Part shown: positions 8,073 through 15,500 of the stretch, one piece after another
How the letters are laid out: each line of letters opens with the position of its first letter
Position numbering within the stretch: position 1 is the stretch's first letter
Assembly (NCBI GenBank): GCA_019739335.1
Contig: CP073261.1
Location: 2,532,001-2,596,000 of the forward strand
From: Erythrobacter sp.
GTDB lineage: Bacteria; Pseudomonadota; Alphaproteobacteria; Sphingomonadales; Sphingomonadaceae
DNA: 64,000 bases
Direction of reading: 5' to 3'
Notes under the pieces: generated by a model
The model's input: the letters and a program-made list of their open reading frames with translations, nothing else
Databases searched by the model: none
What the model was told of the DNA's origin: nothing
Made by a program: the position numbers and the translations under genes

Positions 8073-8399
8073 ATGGTCAAGCCAGAATGGGGCACCAAGC
8101 GCACTTGCCCCAAATGCGGTGAACGCTTCTACGATCTGAACAAGGAAGATCCCGTCACCTGCATCGAATGCGGCAACGAATGGACGCCCGAGCCGGTGCT
8201 GAAGTCCAAGCAACCGATCCCGTTCGAGGAAGAGAAGAAAAAGGTCGAGAAGGAATCCGATTCGGACCTGGGTGACGACGATCTGGACGATATCGACGTC
8301 GATGACGACGAGGTCTCGCCCGACAACGATGTCGATCTTGGCGGCGACGACGATTTGGGAGTCGATACCGGCGATGACGGGAAAGAAGACGAAATCTGA
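8073..8399 (+). CDS. FYDLN-acid (TIGR02300) family protein
   Basis: A 108-residue acidic protein. The N-terminal zinc ribbon CPKCGERFYDLNKEDPVTCIECG gives the family its name (FYDLN). The C-terminal half is almost all Asp, Glu and Ser/Val (DSDLGDDDLDDIDVDDDE) and is predicted disordered. The family is confined mainly to alphaproteobacteria; function is unknown, though zinc ribbon plus acidic tail suggests a binding or regulatory partner. The ATG at 8073 follows AAGGA with seven-base spacing. An open frame continues upstream but is antisense to aroA and not real. Confidence 0.9.
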   Translation: MVKPEWGTKRTCPKCGERFYDLNKEDPVTCIECGNEWTPEPVLKSKQPIPFEEEKKKVEKESDSDLGDDDLDDIDVDDDEVSPDNDVDLGGDDDLGVDTGDDGKEDEI

Positions 8400-8478
8400 T
8401 TTGATCGCTTAATTTGCCCTTGCGTCGGGAACGGCTCGCCCATAAAGGCCTGCCTCCCGGCCGCATTGGCAGTCGGAT

Positions 8479-8497
8479 GCCTGTCTGCTAGACAGGC
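8479..8497 (+). terminator. Perfect hairpin between the FYDLN gene and tRNA-Ala
   Basis: GCCTGTCT (8479-8486), GCT loop, AGACAGGC (8490-8497) form an eight-pair perfect stem. It ends 15 bases before tRNA-Ala. There is no U-tract (CAAATCG follows), so it could be a weak terminator or a processing signal for the tRNA precursor. Confidence 0.4.
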
Positions 8498-8511
8498 CAA
8501 ATCGATGGCGC

Positions 8512-8587
<76 letters not shown>

Positions 8588-8747
8588 TCGAATAGAGACG
8601 AGTAACGCCCCGCCACGCTGGCAGGGCATAGTTTTGAGCGGGTCTACGGACTCACGCTGGCTGACGAGGTTTCGTCCGCCGGCGTTTTTGGCATTTGCTT
8701 TCGGTGTGCGTTTTGCTCCCCGAAGGCGGCAGTGGAGCAGTGAACGC

Positions 8748-10220
8748 ATGTTCGAAAGCCTGTCCGATCGCCTGAACGGGGTCTTCGACCGCCTGCGCGG
8801 TCGCGGTGCGCTCAGCGATCAGGACGTGCGCGATGCCATGCGCGAAGTGCGCGTGGCGCTGCTCGAAGCCGACGTGGCGCTGCCGGTGGCGCGCGATTTC
8901 ATTGCCCGTGTTACCGAACGGGCAGTAGGCCAGGAAGTGCTGCGCTCGGTCACACCGGGGCAGCAGGTCGTCAAGATCGTCAACGACGAGCTGGTCGAAA
9001 TGCTCGGCGGCTCCGAAGCCGGTGCCGGCGATGCGGTGCCGCTCAATTTCGATGTTCGCCCCCCGGCCGTGGTGATGATGGTCGGCCTGCAAGGGTCGGG
9101 CAAGACCACCAGCACCGCCAAGATCGCCAAGCTGCTGAAGGAAAAGCAGGGCAAGAAGCCGCTGATGGCTTCGCTCGACGTCAACCGTCCGGCGGCGCAG
9201 GAACAGCTGGCGATCCTCGGCGAGCAGGCCGGTGTCGCCACCCTGCCGATCGTGGCCGGGCAGCAGCCGGTGGACATCGCCCGCCGCGCGCTCGATGCAG
9301 CGCGGCTGCAGAATTTCGACGTGCTGCTGCTCGATACCGCGGGCCGCCTGCATGTCGACGAAGCACTGATGGCGGAAATGAAGGCGGTTGCCGGTGTTTC
9401 TACGCCCGCCGAAGTGCTGCTGGTGGTGGACAGCCTGACCGGTCAGGACGCGGTCAACGTGGCGCAGAGCTTCTCCAGCGAAGTGCCGCTGACCGGGGTA
9501 GTGTTGACCCGCATGGACGGCGATGCGCGCGGCGGTGCGGCGCTCTCGATGCGTGCGGTGACGGGCAAGCCGATCAAGTTCGCGGGCACCGGCGAAAAGC
9601 TCGACGCGATCGAACGCTTCCACCCCGCGCGCGTGGCCGACCGGATCCTCGGCATGGGCGATGTCGTGTCGCTGGTCGAGAAGGCCGCCGAAAGCATCAA
9701 GGCGGAAGATGCCGAGGAACTTGCCAAGCGCATGATGGCGGGCAAGTTCGACATGAACGATCTGCGCAAGCAATTGCAGCAGATGCAGAACATGGGCGGG
9801 CTGGGGATGCTCGCGGGCATGATGCCGGGCATGAAGAAGGCCAAGGCGGCCATGGCCAACAGCGGCATGGACGACAAGGTGCTGGTGCACATGGATGCGA
9901 TCATCACTTCGATGACACCAAAGGAACGCGCCAAGCCCGAACTGCTCAACGCCAAGCGCAAGAAGCGCGTGGCAGCAGGCAGCGGCACCTCGGTGCAGGA
10001 GGTCAACAAGATCCTCAAGATGCACCAGGAAATGGGCCGCGCGATGAAGCAGATCCGCAAGATGGGCGGGCTGAAAGGCCTCGCGGCGATGTTCGGCGGC
10101 GGCATGGGTGGAATGGGTGGCTCGCCGAGCGGTGCGCCCGGCCTGCCAGGTGGCGGAATGCCGGGTCTGCCCGGCGGTCAGCTGCCAAGCGAGCTGCAAG
10201 ACTTTTTGAAAAAGAAATGA
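8748..10220 (+). CDS. ffh: Signal recognition particle protein Ffh
   Basis: A 490-residue SRP54 GTPase that targets nascent inner-membrane proteins to FtsY. The N domain comes first (MFESLSDRLNGVFDRLRG). The G domain has GLQGSGKTTSTAKIA (P-loop), DVNRPAAQEQL, LLLDTAGRLHVDE and TRMDGDARGGAALS. The C-terminal M domain is methionine rich (LGMLAGMMPGMKKAKAAM) and ends in a Gly/Met/Pro tail. The ATG at 8748 gives the canonical N-terminus; a longer open frame upstream would read through tRNA-Ala. It starts the ffh-rpsP-rimM group. The end of its receptor gene ftsY is at 63857-64000. Confidence 0.97.
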   Translation: MFESLSDRLNGVFDRLRGRGALSDQDVRDAMREVRVALLEADVALPVARDFIARVTERAVGQEVLRSVTPGQQVVKIVNDELVEMLGGSEAGAGDAVPLNFDVRPPAVVMMVGLQGSGKTTSTAKIAKLLKEKQGKKPLMASLDVNRPAAQEQLAILGEQAGVATLPIVAGQQPVDIARRALDAARLQNFDVLLLDTAGRLHVDEALMAEMKAVAGVSTPAEVLLVVDSLTGQDAVNVAQSFSSEVPLTGVVLTRMDGDARGGAALSMRAVTGKPIKFAGTGEKLDAIERFHPARVADRILGMGDVVSLVEKAAESIKAEDAEELAKRMMAGKFDMNDLRKQLQQMQNMGGLGMLAGMMPGMKKAKAAMANSGMDDKVLVHMDAIITSMTPKERAKPELLNAKRKKRVAAGSGTSVQEVNKILKMHQEMGRAMKQIRKMGGLKGLAAMFGGGMGGMGGSPSGAPGLPGGGMPGLPGGQLPSELQDFLKKK

Positions 10221-10253
10221 TTACAGAAATTTAGTTTGGAAAGGTAATAGACT

Positions 10254-10805
10254 ATGTCAGTTTCAATCCGCCTCTCGCGCGGTGGCGCCAAGAAGCGCCC
10301 GTATTATCGCATCGTCGTGGCCGACAGTCGCCGCGCGCGCGATGGCAAGTATCTGGAGCAGCTGGGCACCTACAACCCGCTGCTCGCCAAGGATGACACG
10401 AACCGCGTGCGCCTGATTGAAGATCGCATCCGCTACTGGCTGGGCGTCGGCGCACAGCCGAGCGACCGCGTGGCCCGCTTCCTCGATGTCGCGGGCATCA
10501 AGGAGCGTCCGGCACGCAACAACCCGAAGAAGGGCGAACCGGGCGACGCCGCCAAGGAACGCGCTGAAGAAAAGGCCGCCAAGGCTGCCGAAGCCGAGGA
10601 AGCTGCCAAGGCTGCGGCCGAAGCTCCGGCTCCAGAAACCGTGGAAGAAGCGCCCGCCGAGGAAGCACCTGCCGCCGAGGAAGCACCTGCCGCCGAGGAA
10701 GCGCCTGCCGCTGAGGAAGCGCCTGCAGCTGAAGAAGCGCCTGCCGCCGAAGAAGCTGCTCCTGCCGAGGAAGCTCCTGCTGCTGAAGAAAAGGCCGAGG
10801 GCTGA
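10254..10805 (+). CDS. rpsP: 30S ribosomal protein S16 with a long acidic EAPAA-repeat tail
   Basis: 183 residues, whereas E. coli S16 has 82. The first ~85 residues are standard S16 ([20 protein letters not shown], then ARFLDVAGI). After residue 100 the tail is Ala/Glu/Lys and then about seven near-identical units of EEAPAA, encoded by tandem 18-base DNA repeats from about 10660 to 10790. Extended S16 tails are known in alphaproteobacteria, but function is not established. It is followed by rimM after only five bases, so the two are cotranscribed. Confidence 0.96.
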   Translation: MSVSIRLSRGGAKKRPYYRIVVADSRRARDGKYLEQLGTYNPLLAKDDTNRVRLIEDRIRYWLGVGAQPSDRVARFLDVAGIKERPARNNPKKGEPGDAAKERAEEKAAKAAEAEEAAKAAAEAPAPETVEEAPAEEAPAAEEAPAAEEAPAAEEAPAAEEAPAAEEAAPAEEAPAAEEKAEG

Positions 10806-10810
10806 TCCCC

Positions 10811-11302
10811 TTGGTTACGGACAAGCCCGTCACTCTCGCCGCCATCGCTGGCGCGCACGGAGTGGCGGGCGAAGTCCGGCTGAAGCTGTTCGGCGAAGGG
10901 CTGGCCTCGTTCAAGCCGCACAAGAGCTTCAACAACGGCGCCTTCACGCTCACCAAGCTGCGTGACGACGGAAAGGGCGGGGCGATTGCCCGGTTCGCCG
11001 AGATCCCCGATCGCACCACGGCCGAACGGCTGCGCAGCACCGTGCTGACGGTGCCTCGCAGCGCGCTGCCGCTGCTGGGGGAGGGCGAGTATTATCACGC
11101 CGATCTGCTGGGCCTCGCGGCGGTCTCCGATGCCGGTGAACCGCTCGGGGAGGTGATCGCGGTCGAGGATTTCGGCGCGGGCGACGTGATCGAGATCCGG
11201 CGCCCCGACGGCAAGAAATTCATGGTCCCGATGCGGATCGAAGCCGTGCCGGAGTGGAATGCCGAACAGCTGGTGGTGACCGCAGCTTTCGCGGAGGAAT
11301 GA
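10811..11302 (+). CDS. rimM: Ribosome maturation factor RimM
   Basis: A 163-residue 16S rRNA processing and 30S head maturation factor. AAIAGAHGVAGEVRLKLF is the RimM N-terminal signature. EYYHADLLGLAAV and FGAGDVIEIRRPDGKKFMVPM belong to the PRC-barrel domain. The start is taken as TTG at 10811, five bases after the rpsP stop; no ATG fits. In relatives trmD follows directly, but here other genes intervene. Confidence 0.94.
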   Translation: MVTDKPVTLAAIAGAHGVAGEVRLKLFGEGLASFKPHKSFNNGAFTLTKLRDDGKGGAIARFAEIPDRTTAERLRSTVLTVPRSALPLLGEGEYYHADLLGLAAVSDAGEPLGEVIAVEDFGAGDVIEIRRPDGKKFMVPMRIEAVPEWNAEQLVVTAAFAEE

Positions 11303-11303
11303 A

Positions 11304-11627
11304 GTGCTTGTCGGGATATTGACCCTGACAATAGGCATCGTGATCCTCAACGGCTTTGCCGCGGGCGTCGTCGCCAGCATTCATCTCTGGGGTGGCAGTT
11401 CCACCGTGAGCAAGCGTGCAGCACTCGGTGCCCTCGGTGCGGGAATTGCCGCCACGGTTCTGATCCTCGTGCCGGTCTTGTCTGAAGGTGGCGAAAGCCT
11501 GGCAATTGTGGCCGTAATCTGTGCCCTTGTCCTTGCATCGGGCACCGCAGCTTCGCTGCCAGGAGCGATCATTATTTCCCGCAGGATCGGAGACAGCGTT
11601 TCGATCGATCCGGATACCTTTGCCTAG
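11304..11627 (+). CDS. Small inner-membrane protein of unknown function
   Basis: A 107-residue hydrophobic protein starting with GTG at 11304, six bases after GGAGG, which lies in the end of rimM. Three hydrophobic stretches are evident: residues 2-28, 40-60 and 66-95, with SSTVSKRAA between the first two. I do not recognise a family. It is tightly spaced to rimM (one base) and so is translated from the ffh-rimM transcript. Its stop overlaps the stop of the antisense oxidoreductase (shared CTAG). Confidence 0.7.
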   Translation: MLVGILTLTIGIVILNGFAAGVVASIHLWGGSSTVSKRAALGALGAGIAATVLILVPVLSEGGESLAIVAVICALVLASGTAASLPGAIIISRRIGDSVSIDPDTFA

Positions 11628-12532
11628 CGGCGTAAAGGCCGTTCTGCCGCAAGCATGTTCCGGATATCGGTCGCCGCTATCCCGGCTGCGCCCATCGCGT
11701 GCCCGATCTGGTCGAGGCCGATGGTGACATCTCCCGCAGCATAGAGCCCCGCCACAGAGGTGCGTTGCTTCCGGTCCACGATGATGCAGTCCCCTTCACC
11801 CACCTTCGCCCCCACGGCCTGCGCCAGTTCGGACCGGACATCGCTGCCGAGGGCTGGATAGACGCTCTCGAAGCTGAGCCATCCCCTGGCAGTCTCGACA
11901 GCCAGCCGATCGCCGCGAATGGCGTAGGCGCCGCAAGGGCCAGCCACCCGGTCGATTCCCGCTGCATCCAGCTCTTTGCGGCATTCATCGGGCAGCTCGT
12001 GGGCGCTGTCGGGAGAAACCAGCGTCAGGTCGCGGGTGAAGCCGCGCAGGAACAAGGTTTCGGCCGTGCCGTGTTTCCCCGTCCCGATCACGCCCACCCG
12101 GCGGTCGATCACTTCATATCCGTCACACACGGGGCAGTAGCGCAGCAGGCCGCGCTCCAGCGCTTCATCGTGCAGGTCATCCGCCATGCCGGGGGGATGA
12201 CGATTGAACACGCCCGTCGCCAGCAGCACCGTGCGCGCAGTGAAGGCGCCCCCGTCGGTGCCGACTATGAAGTGATCGTCCGCGCGGGCGAGATGGGTCA
12301 CTCTCTTCTCCTCGCGCACCACTCCGAACTTCAGCGCCTGCTGCATCATGTTCCCGACCAGCTCGGCACCGGGCACCCCATCAGGATAACCCGCGTGATT
12401 GTGCGTGCGCGGAATCAGCGTGGCGCGGCTGGTTCCGCAGTCGAACAGCCGGATATCGAGCAGGTACCGCGCCAGGTAAATCGCCGCCGTCAGCCCCGCC
12501 GGCCCACCACCGATGATGATGCAATCGTCCAT
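11624..12532 (-). CDS. Thioredoxin reductase-like FAD/NAD(P)-dependent oxidoreductase
   Basis: A 302-residue two-dinucleotide-binding-domain flavoprotein. The FAD site is IIIGGGPAGLTAAIYLARY. The redox-active pair is in RYCPVCDGYE (CxxC) at about residues 132-140, followed by the NADPH fold VGVIGTGKHGTAET. The C-terminal FAD motif is GLYAAGDVTIGLDQIGHAMGAAGIAATDI. Thioredoxin reductases share this plan, but the ISRATLIPRTHNHAGYPDG-like FAD domain suggests a side branch with a different disulfide or small-molecule partner. It is antisense to the flanking ffh-rimM and trmD-rplS genes and interrupts that operon. Confidence 0.85.
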   Translation of the reverse strand: MDDCIIIGGGPAGLTAAIYLARYLLDIRLFDCGTSRATLIPRTHNHAGYPDGVPGAELVGNMMQQALKFGVVREEKRVTHLARADDHFIVGTDGGAFTARTVLLATGVFNRHPPGMADDLHDEALERGLLRYCPVCDGYEVIDRRVGVIGTGKHGTAETLFLRGFTRDLTLVSPDSAHELPDECRKELDAAGIDRVAGPCGAYAIRGDRLAVETARGWLSFESVYPALGSDVRSELAQAVGAKVGEGDCIIVDRKQRTSVAGLYAAGDVTIGLDQIGHAMGAAGIAATDIRNMLAAERPLRR

Positions 12533-12667
12533 GGCGTGATAACGGGCGGGCTGGCTTATGGCTCCCGGCGAAGTTAGGGCGATGCGATGACCTACGCCGC
12601 TACCGTGCTCTCTCTCTCTTCCACGGCTTGAAGCCCGATTGCGGAGCGAAGAAATGGTCGATGTGAA

Positions 12668-13015
12668 ATGGAGCTAAGTTCGACGCAATTGATCCTCACC
12701 TGGCTTTCGATCAGTGTCGGGACGGTCTTGGCATCGTACTGGATTAACGTGCTCTGGCGACGGCTTTTGAGATCGACATCCGGATTTGGCTACTGGGCTT
12801 CAAGCCTTCTCACCCTGCCATTTCTTTCAATAGGATACGGTCTCTATAGACTTTACCTGTCCGAACCATGTGAGAACTCGTTTGCATTTTGGTGCGATCC
12901 TGATTTCGAACGCTTCGACAGCGCTTTCCAATTCATTCTTCTGTGGCCGATCTTCAGTCTTTGCATCTCAATTCCGGTCACCATGTGGTTCACAACCAGA
13001 CAGAAAGAGACATGA
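12668..13015 (+). CDS. Low-GC membrane protein of unknown function, coupled to trmD
   Basis: A 115-residue protein with about three membrane segments (residues 8-28, 40-62 and 90-108) and the soluble piece [20 protein letters not shown]. By hand count the gene is about 48% GC, far below the flanks. The ATG at 12668 is nine bases after ATGTGAAATGG, with only a weak ribosome binding site. Its ACATGA end overlaps the trmD ATG by four bases, so despite its foreign look it is positioned to couple translation to trmD. No family is recognised; acquired DNA is the likely origin. Confidence 0.65.
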   Translation: MELSSTQLILTWLSISVGTVLASYWINVLWRRLLRSTSGFGYWASSLLTLPFLSIGYGLYRLYLSEPCENSFAFWCDPDFERFDSAFQFILLWPIFSLCISIPVTMWFTTRQKET

Positions 13016-13842
13016 CCTTCACCGCCACCGTGCTCACCCTCTACCCGGAGATGTTTCCCGGCCCGCTCGGCGTATCGCTGGCAGGCCGCGCGCTGGAGCG
13101 GGGGGACTGGGCTTGCGAGGCGGTGCAGATCCGCGATTTCGCCACTGACAAGCACCGCACGGTCGACGACACGCCCGCAGGCGGCGGGGCGGGGATGGTG
13201 TTGAAGGCCGATGTGCTGGCGAGTGCGCTGGATTCGCTGACTCCCCTCCCGCTTGCGGGAGAGGCCGGGGTTGGGCCTGTCGGGATTGAAGCAACCGCTC
13301 AGGAACAGGCCCACCCCAACCCCTCGCGCAAGCGGGAGGGGCTTTTAGTGAATCGCCCCATTCTCGCCATGACCCCGCGCGGCAAACCGATCACGCAGGA
13401 ACGCGTGCGCCAAATCGCCTCCGGCCCCGGAATCGTCCTGCTCTGCGGCCGGTTCGAGGGCTTCGACGAACGCCTGTTCGAGGCCCGGCCGCAGATCGAA
13501 CAGGTCAGCCTGGCGGACATCGTCCTCTCGGGCGGAGAACCCGCCGCTCTGGCCATACTCGATGCTTGCATTCGCCTGCTTCCCGGCGTAATGGGCGCGG
13601 CTTCCAGCGGGGCTGAGGAATCCTTCGAAGACGGATTGCTCGAATACCCGCAATATACCCGACCTGTTGAATGGGAAGGGCGCACGATCCCTGAAGTGCT
13701 GCGATCGGGGGATCATGCGAGGATTGCCGCGTGGAGGAAAGCCCGCGCGGAGGAAGACACACGGTTACGCAGGCCCGATCTTTGGGAGCGCCACGGGGGC
13801 ACTCCGGGTCAGCCTGCCTCTGGCGCGCGGCATGAAGATTAG
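13012..13842 (+). CDS. trmD: tRNA (guanine-37-N1)-methyltransferase TrmD with a 33-residue repeat-encoded insert
   Basis: A 276-residue SPOUT (knotted) methyltransferase that makes m1G37 and prevents frameshifting. [57 protein letters not shown] and [17 protein letters not shown] are diagnostic, including the knot and substrate-binding elements. Residues P78 to G110 are encoded exactly by a 99-base dispersed palindromic repeat inserted in frame between [17 protein letters not shown] and [11 protein letters not shown]. coli TrmD has only about ten residues at this loop. All catalytic motifs remain intact, so the enzyme is probably functional. It is followed by rplS after 12 bases. Confidence 0.95.
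   Translation: MTFTATVLTLYPEMFPGPLGVSLAGRALERGDWACEAVQIRDFATDKHRTVDDTPAGGGAGMVLKADVLASALDSLTPLPLAGEAGVGPVGIEATAQEQAHPNPSRKREGLLVNRPILAMTPRGKPITQERVRQIASGPGIVLLCGRFEGFDERLFEARPQIEQVSLADIVLSGGEPAALAILDACIRLLPGVMGAASSGAEESFEDGLLEYPQYTRPVEWEGRTIPEVLRSGDHARIAAWRKARAEEDTRLRRPDLWERHGGTPGQPASGARHED
13243..13341. repeat. 99-bp palindromic repeat inserted in frame within trmD
   Basis: The left arm 13243-13280 begins CCCCTCCCGCTTGCGGGAG and ends TTGGGCCTGT. The right arm 13305-13341 begins ACAGGCCCACCCCAACCCC and ends GCAAGCGGGAGGGG. The two are near-perfect reverse complements. The element is 99 bases (33 codons), starts and ends on codon borders, and has no stop in this frame. It is the same family as 6475-6592. 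Confidence 0.92.
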
Positions 13843-13854
13843 GACCAACAGGCC

Positions 13855-14220
<366 letters not shown>

Positions 14221-14245
14221 GCGCCGCGCTCAGCGACAGGCAACA

Positions 14246-14284
14246 AAAAGCCCCCGGGACGCAGGCTGCGTTCCGGGGGCTTTT
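14246..14284. terminator. Strong bidirectional terminator after rplS
   Basis: AAAAGCCCCCGG (14246-14257) pairs with CCGGGGGCTTTT (14273-14284), and the stem extends inward (GACGCA/TGCGTT) to about 18 pairs with a three-base loop. T-runs on both sides fit termination of rplS (+) and the RTX gene (-). Confidence 0.92.
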
Positions 14285-14297
14285 CGTTTGTGAGGGA

Positions 14298-15086
14298 TCA
14301 GGCGAAGATGAAATCTTCGATCCCGATTTGCGCCATGGGCGTATTGAGCAGCGCGATTTCGCCAACCGCACCGATGTCGCTCTTGATCAGCAGATCGTCG
14401 GTATTGCCATCGCTGTCGGCATCGACCATTTCGAAGTTCATGTCGGCAAAGGTCAGGCCGTTGCCGCGCAGGTCGATCTTGTCGAGTCCGTTCTGGAAAT
14501 CGATGATCGTGTCGAAATCCCATTGGCCTCGGAAGACGAAGGTATCGGCATCGGCACCGCCCCTCAGGAAATCCTGGCCGATGCCGCCGTTCAGGACGTC
14601 ACGCCCGGCACCGCCGAGCAGCACGTCGGTTCCTTCGCCGCCGAACAGCACATCGTTGCCGATGCCGCCGTCGAGCCGGTCATCGCCATCGTCGCCATAG
14701 AGGAAATCGCGCCCGGTGCCGCCGCGGACAATATCGTCCCCGTCGTTGCCGTTCAGTATATCGTTTCCGTCGCCGCCATCGATCAGATCGTGACCTTCGC
14801 CCCCGGCGATGCGGTCGGCCCCGGCTTCACCGAACAGGCGATCCTGATCCTTGCCGCCGTCGATCCGGTCGTTGCCGAGTCCGCCGTAGATGCGGTCATC
14901 GCCTTCTCCGCCGGCGAGAATGTCATTACCGCCAGCCCCGTCGATGAAGTCATTACCCTTGCCGCCATCGATGCGGTCGGCCCCGATATCGAAAGCCTTG
15001 CGCCCGCGAGCGTAACCATAGAGAAAATCATCAATTTCGGTCCCGAAGATCAAATCGGTGCCGTCTGTCCCAAAACGAGTAGCCAT
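14298..15086 (-). CDS. RTX (hemolysin-type calcium-binding repeat) protein
   Basis: A 262-residue protein made almost entirely of glycine/aspartate nonapeptides (GGxGxDxhx), about 13 units between residues 30 and 185, for example GGEGDDRIYGGLGNDRIDGG. These bind calcium in a parallel beta-roll after secretion. The C-terminus has FDTIIDFQNGLDKIDLRG and ends IEDFIFA, typical of type I secretion signals. No enzymatic or adhesin domain and no signal peptide are present. AAGGAGAC lies six bases before the ATG. No type I secretion genes are in the window. Secreted structural or surface role is inferred. Confidence 0.88.
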   Translation of the reverse strand: MATRFGTDGTDLIFGTEIDDFLYGYARGRKAFDIGADRIDGGKGNDFIDGAGGNDILAGGEGDDRIYGGLGNDRIDGGKDQDRLFGEAGADRIAGGEGHDLIDGGDGNDILNGNDGDDIVRGGTGRDFLYGDDGDDRLDGGIGNDVLFGGEGTDVLLGGAGRDVLNGGIGQDFLRGGADADTFVFRGQWDFDTIIDFQNGLDKIDLRGNGLTFADMNFEMVDADSDGNTDDLLIKSDIGAVGEIALLNTPMAQIGIEDFIFA

Positions 15087-15500
15087 TACTTGTCTCCTTC
15101 AAGAGTTTACAGGACCTCCATCCCTGAATACTTGCTAAACCTGCGACATTGCGCGGAGGCTGAATGCAGCTGTTATCTGCCGTTAAGCATTTATCAGCAG
15201 TAGAAATTGCCAAAGTATTGTTAATGCAAGATATTATTTGGAGAACGTTACTGTGTGTTTCGCAAATATTCCGGTGTGGTTCGCCTCGCATCAATGTGCG
15301 ACCGGGAGAACACAGACTTTAGGCCATGGTCATATTTTCCGAATCGTTGGCGTCGGTTAAATCGGGCGGTGACCAAGTTCGGGGCCGCACGATCGGGACG
15401 TTCGACAGTCTTGGCACCCGCGCGCCGCGCTGCCCTTTCGGTGGTCGCTGTCGATAGTCTTGCTTGCCTTCTGTCCCCCAACTCGCCTAGCCATCCTGGC
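15087..15500. other. 414-bp AT-richer intergenic region between divergent RTX and M28 genes
   Basis: The part from about 15160 to 15260 is notably AT-rich (CAAAGTATTGTTAATGCAAGATATTATTTGG) and is the best place for the RTX gene promoter. The part near 15380-15500 becomes GC-rich. I see no credible gene, tRNA or strong terminator here. Confidence 0.45.

Noticed and set aside
8652..10199. A 515-codon antisense frame over ffh
   Set aside because: Shadow of Ffh, with no ribosome binding site or recognisable domain.
10660..10790. Tandem 18-base repeats as a satellite or CRISPR-like array
   Set aside because: They stay in the rpsP frame and encode EEAPAA units.
14420..15060. Regular short DNA repeats that could look like a CRISPR array
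   Set aside because: They are about 27 bases without unique spacers and translate as RTX nonapeptides.
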